From an uncultured Helicobacter sp. (GTDB taxonomy: Bacteria > Campylobacterota > Campylobacteria > Campylobacterales > Helicobacteraceae), in the NCBI RefSeq assembly GCF_947367035.1, contig NZ_CANBCA010000004.1:1-64000 (forward strand): a stretch of 64,000 nt of DNA, in the 5' to 3' direction. Made by a program: the position numbers and the translations under genes. Below the pieces are notes generated by a model. The model did not search any database. It saw nothing but the letters and a program-made list of their open reading frames with translations, and had not been told where the DNA came from. Numbering within the stretch: position 1 is the stretch's first letter; each line of letters opens with the position of its first letter. Below, piece after piece: positions 10,332-18,339 of the stretch.

Positions 10332-11333
10332 ATGGAATCGCAAAGTTTTGGTAGCTTTATGCAAGAGTGGCTTTATGGCACACAAGGATATTATCGTTTG
10401 CTTCGTGTAGGCAAGGCAGGGGATTTTTATACCAATGTGAGCGTGGGAAAGTTTTTTGGCTTCACTCTGGGGTTTTATTTGCTTGAGGTTCTAAAGTCTT
10501 TAAAAGGCAGAATTGCAATCGTAGAAATTGGAAGTGAAAAGGGCGATTTAATCGCAGATATTGCGGAATTTTTAAATTTAAATGCGATAGATAGTGCAGA
10601 GTTTTGGACATTAGAGCCTTTAGAATCCCTGCAAGAAGTCCAAAAGAAAAATTTTCAAACAAGAATACAAAAAGAACTTAGAATTGCCACACAATTAGAG
10701 GACTTGGGCAAGCTTGATGTTGCGTTATTTGTAAATAATGAGCTTTTAGACGCCTTTGCTTGCGAGTTGGTTTTTAAAGGAGAAATGGCTTTTATAGAGG
10801 AGAAAAAGCTAGTTTTTAAGAGTGCGAGTGCAGAAGTTTTAGAATTTGCAAGTGCTTTTAATGTAGAGATTGGCGAGATTCCTTTGGGCGCATTTAATTT
10901 CGTGCAAAATCTTTCCAAAGTTGCGCCAAAATGGTTATTTTTGGGGTTTGATTATGGTGCGCTTAGTGCTAGAAATTCTTTTTCTTTGCGTCTTTATTCA
11001 AAGCATAAAACACAAAATCTCTTTCCAAACCCTACTTCTAAGCTTTGCGATTCCGCGCTTTTAGACTTATTTGGCAAGGTGGATTTAACTTATGATGTAA
11101 ATTTCACACTTTGGAGAGAGGCATTTTTGCGCGTTGGAGGTAGAGAATGCTTCTTATCGAGACAGAATCGCGCCCTTGTAGATATGGGGTTAGATAAGGT
11201 TTGCGAATGGTATATTGCATATTTTGGATTAGAGAATTATAAAACACAGAGCACGAAACTGCGCACTTTGATTTCACCCGGAGCTTTTGGTGAGCGGTTC
11301 TTTGGATTTTGTTTTGCAAATTTTGAAGTTTAA
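10332..11333 (+). CDS. MidA/NDUFAF7-family (DUF185) SAM-dependent methyltransferase
   Basis: A 333-residue protein of the DUF185 family. Visible family features are an N-terminal SFGSFMQEWLYGTQGYY, then GDFYTNVSVGKFFG near residues 34-47, the SAM-binding VEIGSEKGDL, and NNELLDAFACELV near 137-149. In mitochondria the relative NDUFAF7 methylates an arginine in a complex I subunit. The bacterial target is unknown. The ATG at 10332 is preceded by AGAAAGGA, a good ribosome-binding site. It is followed by a terminator-like hairpin and is convergent with mutS2, so it is probably monocistronic. Confidence 0.8.
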   Translation: MESQSFGSFMQEWLYGTQGYYRLLRVGKAGDFYTNVSVGKFFGFTLGFYLLEVLKSLKGRIAIVEIGSEKGDLIADIAEFLNLNAIDSAEFWTLEPLESLQEVQKKNFQTRIQKELRIATQLEDLGKLDVALFVNNELLDAFACELVFKGEMAFIEEKKLVFKSASAEVLEFASAFNVEIGEIPLGAFNFVQNLSKVAPKWLFLGFDYGALSARNSFSLRLYSKHKTQNLFPNPTSKLCDSALLDLFGKVDLTYDVNFTLWREAFLRVGGRECFLSRQNRALVDMGLDKVCEWYIAYFGLENYKTQSTKLRTLISPGAFGERFFGFCFANFEV

Positions 11334-11371
11334 AAGATTTGCGTAATAGATTAAAAAATCATTGCACCCTA

Positions 11372-11399
11372 AGAATCTAGCAGAGGATTCTAATTTTTT
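11372..11399 (+). terminator. Terminator-like hairpin between convergent genes
   Basis: AGAATC (11372-11377) pairs with GATTCT (11386-11391) across an eight-base loop, followed by AATTTTTT. It lies 39 bases after the MidA-family stop. The stem is short, so efficiency is uncertain. Confidence 0.5.
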
Positions 11400-11461
11400 A
11401 TCCCTTGCAGAATCTCACTTAAAAGATCTATTGTTTTGGATTTGCGTGTTGATTTGCATAA

Positions 11462-11470
11462 CCCCCCCCC
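11462..11470. repeat. Intergenic run of nine C (poly-G on minus strand)
   Basis: A (C)9 tract outside any assigned gene, about 115 bases downstream of the mutS2 stop. Read on the minus strand it sits inside a start-less frame that continues in phase after the mutS2 stop and runs through ATG-GGG-GGG-GGT to a TAG. Whether any product is made is unknown. Confidence 0.9.
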
Positions 11471-11586
11471 ATTCTATTTCTTGTAACTTTTTCTTTGCTC
11501 TCCGTGGTATAGTTGCTATTTGCTCCTAATACGATTCCATAATTTAAAACACTTGCGCAAGTGCAAGAAGGAATCTCTAAACTTCC

Positions 11587-13806
11587 TTAGAGTTTTACGA
11601 TTTTTGCGCCAAATCCTCCAGCTTTGGGGGGGGCGTCTGCAAAATCTATGACTTTTGGGTGAGATTTTAAAAAGTCTCGAACAATTGATGATAATCTTCC
11701 TGTGCCAATTCCGTGATAGATTAGCACTTCATCAAACCCCGCAATGAGGCTATTGGAGATAAATTCCTCTAGTTTTTCTAGTGCATCATCAGCTCTTAAG
11801 CCGTGCAAATCAAGTATTACATTAGCGTTTTGTGGGGTTTGGATTTGAATTTTTGTTTGAGGAGGTGTTGGTAAATTGCCATAAGGTTTGATTTCTTTGA
11901 TAGAAACTTTTAGTTTGATTCCATCTTCTAGCTGAATCAACGCTTTGTCTTTGTTTAAGCTTAAAATCACTCCACGATGATTGCGGTATTTTATGCGTTC
12001 ATTGGGTGCAAAAACTCTTGTTTCTTGTAAAGTTTGTGATTCTTGAAAATTCGTATTTTTAGCTTTATTTAAAAGTTTGTTTGCAAAACTGATTTGGCGA
12101 TGAATGTTTTGGGGCGATTGCTCTTTAATCGCTTTTTTTGCCGCATCAATGGCTTCTACATAGGCAGATTCTAGTTCTTTTTGAGATTTTAAAAATACCT
12201 GTTCTAGTGCTAATTCTTTGTCTTTTAAATGAAGAATTTTTTGCTCTAAGTTCGCACTTTTCTGCTCCACTTTTAAAATTTCATTTTGTAATTGCATTTC
12301 TAGTCGTGAGGAGTTTTCAATTAATTCATTAAGCTTTTCTTTATCTTCGCCATAAAGAATCTTTGCCTCACTCACAAGGGTTTTTGGAATTCCATAACGC
12401 AAGGCAGTTTCAAAGGCATAGCTCTTGCCAATCGTTCCACTCAGGAAGCTAAAAGTTGGCATTTCGCGTTCTTCATCAAACAAAGCAGCAAGCAGCTGCA
12501 CGCGAGAATCTCCAGCCATAAGAGCGGCTAAACGTTTATGGTGGGTTGTGATGATGATTTTGTTTCCTTTTTGCATCAGGTTTTCTAGCAACACTTTAAA
12601 CAAACTTGCCGCTTCATCACTATCTGTGCCTAACTCTATTTCATCTACTCCGATTAGTCCCCCTCTATCTTTTAAAATTTGGCTAAATTGCACCATACGC
12701 CCACCAAAAGTGGAAATGTCATTTTTGCTATTTTGTGGGTCTTCTAGAATAAGATGTAAATGCTTGAAAGAGCCAATGCTAGATTGATGTGCATTAATAG
12801 GAAGTGGAATCAAATGTTTAGCTAGAAAGGTTGCACTTAAAATGGATTTTAAAAGCATTGTTTTGCCCCCAGCATTTACGCCAGTTATCATCAAGATTTG
12901 TTCTTTAAAGGTAAGGCTGATAGATTTGGGATTCTTTAGAGCAGGGTGGCGAAACTCACTTAATATAATGCTAGAATCTTCTGATTTAGGCGCTAGAAAT
13001 TCTAAATTTTTGGCGCGTGCAAAAAACAATCTTGCTTGATAGTTGTCAAAGCGGTCAAACTCCTTGTTGATAAAGTTTAAAAACAGAAGATGCTTAGTAA
13101 AAGTGTTAGAAATTTCTCGTGAGATGTTGAAAAGTTGCTCCTCTTTTTTATTATTTAATTCATTGTATCGGTCTTTAAGATTTGCAATACTTTGAGGTAA
13201 GACATAAAAAAACCCCGTAGCAGAGCGATTTAAAATCTGTCCTTTTAAGATATGGTGGAATCCAGCCTTTAAAAGTAGGCATTCTTCATCGTTGATTAAA
13301 TGGATTTGCTTATCTACCAAATAGGGATTGAGTTTGTTTTGATTAAGGATTTGGCTCATTACTTGTGAAATTTCTCTTTTGATTCGCTCCATTCCCGCAT
13401 TAATAGAATCCAACTCTAAGTAGATTCCCTCTTTTAAACTACCATTTTCCAAAAAGGATTTTGAAATTTTAAAAATGGCTTCAGGAATTAGGATTTGGTT
13501 AAACCATTCTTCCAAAATTCCTTCACATTTTAAGCTTTTTAAGTAGTGAAAATAACGAATAATTTTGATAAATTCAAAGATTTCCTCAAGTTTCAAATAG
13601 CCAAATTTCTTTAAGAGCGCAAGAGAAAAATCTAAATTTTTAACCGATTGAGGAGGAGTGAAACTAAGAGTTTCTAGGGCTTGAATATAGCGCAAGTGGA
13701 TTTTGCTATCTCCTTGCAAAAACAAGTCTTTGGGACGTGCCAAAAAGCTCTCAAAGTTTTTAAAAAAATCCTCTAAATCTAATTGTTTAATGAGACTTCG
13801 TATCAT
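11587..13806 (-). CDS. mutS2: MutS2 family ATPase/endonuclease
   Basis: A 739-residue MutS2. The ATPase has a Walker A GVNAGGKT at 309-316, a Walker B region IGVDEIELGTDSDEAA and the TTHHK segment. A long charged coiled coil follows (about 490-570), then the C-terminal Smr nuclease domain with LDLHGLRADDALEKL and IYHGIGTGRL. MutS2 lacks the mismatch-recognition domain of MutS. In Helicobacter it is linked to suppression of recombination and to oxidative-damage repair, and in other bacteria to rescue of collided ribosomes. Its first 20 bases overlap the end of the upstream gene, so it is the last gene of the murC cluster. Confidence 0.93.
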   Translation of the reverse strand: MIRSLIKQLDLEDFFKNFESFLARPKDLFLQGDSKIHLRYIQALETLSFTPPQSVKNLDFSLALLKKFGYLKLEEIFEFIKIIRYFHYLKSLKCEGILEEWFNQILIPEAIFKISKSFLENGSLKEGIYLELDSINAGMERIKREISQVMSQILNQNKLNPYLVDKQIHLINDEECLLLKAGFHHILKGQILNRSATGFFYVLPQSIANLKDRYNELNNKKEEQLFNISREISNTFTKHLLFLNFINKEFDRFDNYQARLFFARAKNLEFLAPKSEDSSIILSEFRHPALKNPKSISLTFKEQILMITGVNAGGKTMLLKSILSATFLAKHLIPLPINAHQSSIGSFKHLHLILEDPQNSKNDISTFGGRMVQFSQILKDRGGLIGVDEIELGTDSDEAASLFKVLLENLMQKGNKIIITTHHKRLAALMAGDSRVQLLAALFDEEREMPTFSFLSGTIGKSYAFETALRYGIPKTLVSEAKILYGEDKEKLNELIENSSRLEMQLQNEILKVEQKSANLEQKILHLKDKELALEQVFLKSQKELESAYVEAIDAAKKAIKEQSPQNIHRQISFANKLLNKAKNTNFQESQTLQETRVFAPNERIKYRNHRGVILSLNKDKALIQLEDGIKLKVSIKEIKPYGNLPTPPQTKIQIQTPQNANVILDLHGLRADDALEKLEEFISNSLIAGFDEVLIYHGIGTGRLSSIVRDFLKSHPKVIDFADAPPKAGGFGAKIVKL

Positions 13807-14167
13807 CTTTTAATTTGCAAGCCTTAAGGGGAATCGTTTTGCGATAATAATCACTTTTTTCTTTGCCCATTAGGGTAAGAGTGCCACTAATGAAATTAAA
13901 AGTCGCGCGATTGGTTTCAATGTTTTGTGTGCCAACTTGGCAGATGAGACTTTTGCCTTGTAAGAAAAATTGAGCTAAATTGTTAATTTCATCTTCTTTT
14001 TTATTTTGAAAAAAGGTAAAAACGCCAATGCCCATTGCAATGACAAGCAATAAAATCCCAAAATATATGCGCATTTTGCGGTTAATAATGTTAAATTTGG
14101 AGAGAATTTGTGCTAAAAATGCCAAAAGTGCAAGGATTAAAATAAAAAGAACCCAAAAGCGCACCAT
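13787..14167 (-). CDS. Small inner-membrane protein of the murC-mutS2 cluster
   Basis: A 126-residue protein with two predicted membrane helices at the N-terminus (residues 4-21 and 33-52), followed by a soluble part of about 70 residues with two cysteines (CQVGTQN and KACKLKD). I do not recognise a named domain. Its ATG overlaps the murC stop by one base (TGATG) and its end overlaps mutS2 by 20 bases, so all three are translationally coupled. H. pylori has a small hypothetical gene in the same place between mutS2 and murC, from memory of its gene order. Function unknown. Confidence 0.75.
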   Translation of the reverse strand: MVRFWVLFILILALLAFLAQILSKFNIINRKMRIYFGILLLVIAMGIGVFTFFQNKKEDEINNLAQFFLQGKSLICQVGTQNIETNRATFNFISGTLTLMGKEKSDYYRKTIPLKACKLKDDTKSH

Positions 14168-15507
14168 CAGATTCCACCTCTTAGCGCGTAAGTCAGATTA
14201 CCAGCATTAAACCCAACAAGGATTCCATTATCTAAGCAATCTATCGTTTTACCCTCTTGGATAAGTAGGAGTGTATTATTTTGACGCACAATAGAGTCTG
14301 CAAAAATAGGCTGGTATCTAGCGAAAAGTTTTTTAAAGTCTATCGGGATTTCACTCTCCCCTACTGCATACACGGGTAGAATGACTAATCTATCCACACC
14401 CTCAAAACATTCTACAAACCCTTGCAAATTGTCTGCAACGCGTGAATATTTATGTGGCTGCCAAATTGCTGTAAGAGGCTTAATATGGGTGAGTTCTTGG
14501 TATTTTTTGAGAGATTTTAAAGTTGCAGCAATTTCGGTGGGGTGGTGCGCATAATCATCAATAATCATACATTTGTCGTGCGTTAAAATGTCAAATCTTT
14601 TTTTGATTCCACGATAGTTTTGGATATTTTTTGTAATTTCTTCTAAAGGTAAAATTTGTGCAGCTGCAAGAATCGCAAGCGCAGCATCAAGTGCGATATG
14701 TTCCCCTAATCCATACACATTAAATTTGCCATAATCCTTATTTCCACACACAAGGCGAAATTGGGTTTTGGGAATACCATTTTCTACCAAATAAGTAATT
14801 TCTCTTAAATCTTTGCTAGGGTAGAATCTAATGCAAATATTTCCCAAATCGCCTAGAGATTTTAAAAATGAATCTTCTGCATTGATGACGCAACTTTTAG
14901 CAGACTTTAAAAAATCTTCATAGGCTTTATGAAATTGTGCTAGGTCGTGGGCATAGGTTTCCATATGCTCTGGTTCCGCATTAGTAACAATAGCACAGCT
15001 AGGATTGCATTCCAAGAAGCTTTTATCTGATTCATCAGCTTCAAATACTACGCGCTTACTTTTTAGGGCGCGTGTGTTGGAATGAAACTCTTTGCTTTCT
15101 GCACCAATAAGAGCACTAGCGTCTTTTAGAATCGCACTTAGAATCGCAGTTGTTGTGCTTTTGCCGTGTGCGCCTGCAACGGCGAAGACTTCTTTATCTC
15201 CTAAAATCATCTTAAGAGATTCTTTACGAGAAAGCACAGGAATTCTTTGTTGGTGCGCTTCTTGCACTTCAATATTGTCTGGTTTAATAATGGCAGAGTG
15301 GATAACTAAGTCTTGCCCACAGATAGCTTCTTTGGTGTGTGGAATGCTCACTTTGATTCCCATTTGTTTTAATTCTTTTGTAACACAACCCTCTGCAATA
15401 TCCGAACCACTCACTTCCGCACCTTGCGCAAGCAAAAATTTAGCAAGTGCAGAGATTCCAATACCTCCAATACCAATAAAATGGATTTTTTTAGTTTTTA
15501 AAGCCAC
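14167..15507 (-). CDS. murC: UDP-N-acetylmuramate--L-alanine ligase
   Basis: A 446-residue MurC, the cytoplasmic enzyme adding L-alanine to UDP-MurNAc in peptidoglycan synthesis. The N-terminal UDP-binding loop HFIGIGGIGISALA is at 9-22. The ATP-binding AGAHGKSTTT is at 111-120, and EADESDKSFL and DDYAHHPTEI further on are typical Mur ligase signatures. It overlaps the aminotransferase upstream by ten bases and the small membrane protein downstream by one. The linkage with mutS2 and an aspB-type aminotransferase is the same as in H. pylori. Confidence 0.96.
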   Translation of the reverse strand: MALKTKKIHFIGIGGIGISALAKFLLAQGAEVSGSDIAEGCVTKELKQMGIKVSIPHTKEAICGQDLVIHSAIIKPDNIEVQEAHQQRIPVLSRKESLKMILGDKEVFAVAGAHGKSTTTAILSAILKDASALIGAESKEFHSNTRALKSKRVVFEADESDKSFLECNPSCAIVTNAEPEHMETYAHDLAQFHKAYEDFLKSAKSCVINAEDSFLKSLGDLGNICIRFYPSKDLREITYLVENGIPKTQFRLVCGNKDYGKFNVYGLGEHIALDAALAILAAAQILPLEEITKNIQNYRGIKKRFDILTHDKCMIIDDYAHHPTEIAATLKSLKKYQELTHIKPLTAIWQPHKYSRVADNLQGFVECFEGVDRLVILPVYAVGESEIPIDFKKLFARYQPIFADSIVRQNNTLLLIQEGKTIDCLDNGILVGFNAGNLTYALRGGI

Positions 15508-16637
15508 TTTTGCAACCTTAAAAGAACTTCTTTAATAATAGATTCTTCATAAACTAGAGCAAGTCGCACGAAATTATCCCCAGGATTTTTTCCCTGTTCT
15601 TCTCTTGAGAGAAAGCTACCCGGTAGAACCAAAATATTTTCATTTTTAAGGACATTTTTTGTCCATTCCAAATCATTTGTTACAGGCAACCATACATAAA
15701 AAGTCTCACTTGGAATGCGTAAATTTGGAATCTTAGCTCCTAAAATTTCTTTGGCTAATTGTAAGTTTTTGGCATATTGTCTGCGTGAATGCTCTGTATG
15801 TGTCTCTTCGCTCCAAGCAAGTGTAGCTGCAAATTGTAGAGGTAAAGGAGAGGCGCAACCTACATAAGTGCGGTATTGTGCATAAAGTTTCAAAAGGGTA
15901 GAATCCCCAGCAATAAATCCACTGCGCAAACTTGGCGCACTAGAGCGTTTGGAGATAGAATTAAGAGCCAAGATATTTTTAAAGTTTTTATTCCCTACGG
16001 CTACACTTGCTTCTAAAATAGAATGTGGCTTAAGGTCGCTATAAATTTCACTATAACATTCATCATTTAGAAGCAAAAAGTCAAATTCTAGTGCGCATTC
16101 CACCCAATGCTTTAATTCCTCAAGGCTTAAAGTAGCACCTGTTGGATTGTTAGGAGAATTGAGAATAACCAAGTCGCAAGCTTGCATTTGTTCTTTAGTG
16201 AGCTGTGGTTTAAAGTCATTTTGAAAATCAAGATTCATATAAATAGTTTTTGTTCTTGAGGCAATCGCAGCACCCTCGTAGATTTGGTAAAAAGGATTGG
16301 GGTGTGCTAGGGTTGGAGAAGTTTTGTCAAAAAGGTAAAATTGTGGAAAATTAAATAATACTTCGCGTGTGCCAAAAGTTGGAATCAACTCATTAGGGTT
16401 TAATGCCACATTAAATCGCCGCTTTACAAAGTCAATCATAGAATCTTTAAGACATTCTTCACCCGCAGTTTTGGGATATTTGTTGAGAAAATTTGCATTT
16501 TCGCACAAGGCTTTGCAAATAAATTCTGGTGTATTAAATTGTGGTTCGCCAATCGTTAAAGAGATGCATTTGCCATTTGTTTGGATTCCACCAATGAGAG
16601 TGTTGAGCTTTTCAAAAGGATAGGGCTGAAATTTCAT
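15498..16637 (-). CDS. dapC: Class I/II aminotransferase, probable succinyldiaminopimelate aminotransferase
   Basis: A 379-residue PLP-dependent fold-type I aminotransferase. NSPNNPTGATLS (160-171), LNDECYSEIY (190-199) and the Schiff-base lysine K230 in SISKRSSAPSLRSG define the family. Its location directly before murC, as for the H. pylori gene first called aspB, supports a role in the diaminopimelate branch that feeds peptidoglycan; the sequence alone does not separate DapC from aspartate aminotransferase. The ATG overlaps the DEAD-helicase stop by four bases, and its end overlaps murC by ten, so the run from helicase to mutS2 may be one transcript. Confidence 0.8.
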   Translation of the reverse strand: MKFQPYPFEKLNTLIGGIQTNGKCISLTIGEPQFNTPEFICKALCENANFLNKYPKTAGEECLKDSMIDFVKRRFNVALNPNELIPTFGTREVLFNFPQFYLFDKTSPTLAHPNPFYQIYEGAAIASRTKTIYMNLDFQNDFKPQLTKEQMQACDLVILNSPNNPTGATLSLEELKHWVECALEFDFLLLNDECYSEIYSDLKPHSILEASVAVGNKNFKNILALNSISKRSSAPSLRSGFIAGDSTLLKLYAQYRTYVGCASPLPLQFAATLAWSEETHTEHSRRQYAKNLQLAKEILGAKIPNLRIPSETFYVWLPVTNDLEWTKNVLKNENILVLPGSFLSREEQGKNPGDNFVRLALVYEESIIKEVLLRLQKWL

Positions 16638-18286
16638 TGTTGTTTCCTGCCATAATTTTTAGGTCTAGTGGTTTTTTTACGCGGATTGGAACTTTTGCTT
16701 TGAGGCTTTTTGGTTGATTGCTTGTTTTGAGGATTCCAATTTTTTTCTTTAGGGGAATCTTTTTGGCGCTTTGAGTGATTCCGTGATGGGTTACGATTTT
16801 TATTGTTTTTTTCATTGCTTATTAGTTTTTTCTGCCCATTATTGTCTAGTTGCATTTGCAGATTCTTTAAGTCATTTTTATTGAGCCCAATTTTGTTTGG
16901 TCCTAAAACTTTAGAATCCTGTAGCACGATAGAAAGCAATTTACATACTAATTGTGTAATATCGGTATGAGAGCGGATTTGCTCATAAACACGTAAGGCA
17001 TCATCTGTGATAGAGTGTTTTAGGATTTTATCTAGCAAATTAGAATCTTGTTTATCCATCGTATCTTGAATATTTGGGATTTCATAAAGATCAATGCTTG
17101 CTTTTGTATTTTCCTTGATTCTTCGGATTTCTTTAAACTCCAAAGGAGTTGCAAGTGTAATGGCTATACCTTTTTTACCTGCTCTACCAGTGCGCCCGAT
17201 GCGATGCACATAGGATTCTGGGTTTAGTGGAATATGAAAGTTAAAGACGTGGCTCACTCCACTAATATCTAATCCACGCGCAGCAATATCCGTAGCGACA
17301 AGGATATTAATATTAGAATCCTTAAAAGTATTCATAGATTTTAAGCGTTCTCTTTGTTCCATATCGCCGTGCAATGCCCCTGCTTTGTATCCGCGAGCAA
17401 GTAAGCGTTCTGATAAAATATCCGCTTCTTTTTTCATTCGCGTAAAAATAATGGCTTTGCTTGGCATTTCGCTATCAATTAAACGCACAATAGCATCTTC
17501 ACGCTCACTCTCATTAATAATGTAATAACGTTGCGTTATATCTTGATTGGTTGCATTTTCTGGCGTTACTTTGATAAGTTTTGGATTATCAAGAATCTTT
17601 TGAGCTAAATGTTTAATAGGGGTTGGCATTGTAGCGGAAAATAATAGAGTTTGACGCTTATTAGAAAGATAGGTAAAAATTTCTTCTATATCATCTAAGA
17701 ATCCCATATCTAGCATTTCATCAGATTCATCTAGCACAACCACACTTGGGAAAAAGTTTTTGATTCGGTCATTTCTTAAATGATCTAGTAGGCGACCGGG
17801 CGTTGCTATAACGATTTGGGGACATTTTTGTAATAGCTCAAGTTGTCGGCGAATCGGTTGCCCGCCAAAGAGAGAAACGGTTCTAACCTTGCTATATTTG
17901 CCTAGTTTAAAGATTTCATCGCCTATTTGCATAGCAAGTTCTCGTGTGGGGGTAATGACTAAGACTTCAATTTCGCCATTGTGCTTTAAATTGTTGATTA
18001 AAGGTAAGCCAAAAGCCGCTGTTTTTCCTGTGCCTGTCTGTGCTTGAGCAATAACATCTAATCCATTTAAAATGATAGGAATTGCTTCTTGTTGAATCGG
18101 GCTAGGTTCGCTAAAACCTGCTTCTTTGATTCCTCTTAAAATATTTTTTTTGAATCCAAAAGATTCAAATCCATTCGTTCCTTTTTGCTTCTTTGTCGCA
18201 TTGAAATTATCAAGGTTTTGAGGGTCTTGCTCTTTGTGCCTTTGTGCCTTAGCGGAAGATTTTTGTTGTTTTGTTGTTTTGGTCAT
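16634..18286 (-). CDS. DExD-box ATP-dependent RNA helicase
   Basis: A 550-residue RNA helicase. Motifs in order: Q motif (PSPIQQEAIP, 61-70), I AQTGTGKT (82-89), Ia PTRELA (113-118), II DESD (186-189), III SAT (217-219), and VI HRIGRTGRAG near 340. Motif II reads DESD rather than the usual DEAD, which still fits the DExD superfamily. A basic, Asn/Lys/Ser-rich tail from about 480 probably binds RNA. Helicases of this type act in RNA decay, ribosome assembly and cold response. Its end overlaps the aminotransferase by four bases. The gene upstream encodes a protein with an RNA-binding-like N-terminus. Confidence 0.93.
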   Translation of the reverse strand: MTKTTKQQKSSAKAQRHKEQDPQNLDNFNATKKQKGTNGFESFGFKKNILRGIKEAGFSEPSPIQQEAIPIILNGLDVIAQAQTGTGKTAAFGLPLINNLKHNGEIEVLVITPTRELAMQIGDEIFKLGKYSKVRTVSLFGGQPIRRQLELLQKCPQIVIATPGRLLDHLRNDRIKNFFPSVVVLDESDEMLDMGFLDDIEEIFTYLSNKRQTLLFSATMPTPIKHLAQKILDNPKLIKVTPENATNQDITQRYYIINESEREDAIVRLIDSEMPSKAIIFTRMKKEADILSERLLARGYKAGALHGDMEQRERLKSMNTFKDSNINILVATDIAARGLDISGVSHVFNFHIPLNPESYVHRIGRTGRAGKKGIAITLATPLEFKEIRRIKENTKASIDLYEIPNIQDTMDKQDSNLLDKILKHSITDDALRVYEQIRSHTDITQLVCKLLSIVLQDSKVLGPNKIGLNKNDLKNLQMQLDNNGQKKLISNEKNNKNRNPSRNHSKRQKDSPKEKNWNPQNKQSTKKPQSKSSNPRKKTTRPKNYGRKQQ

Positions 18287-18339
18287 TTTTTTACTTTTGG
18301 TTAAATTGATTTATGATTATAGCATTAAAACAAGCTATA

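Noticed and set aside
15092-15535. 147-codon frame antisense to murC
   Set aside because: It overlaps a fully conserved Mur ligase and has no recognisable domain.
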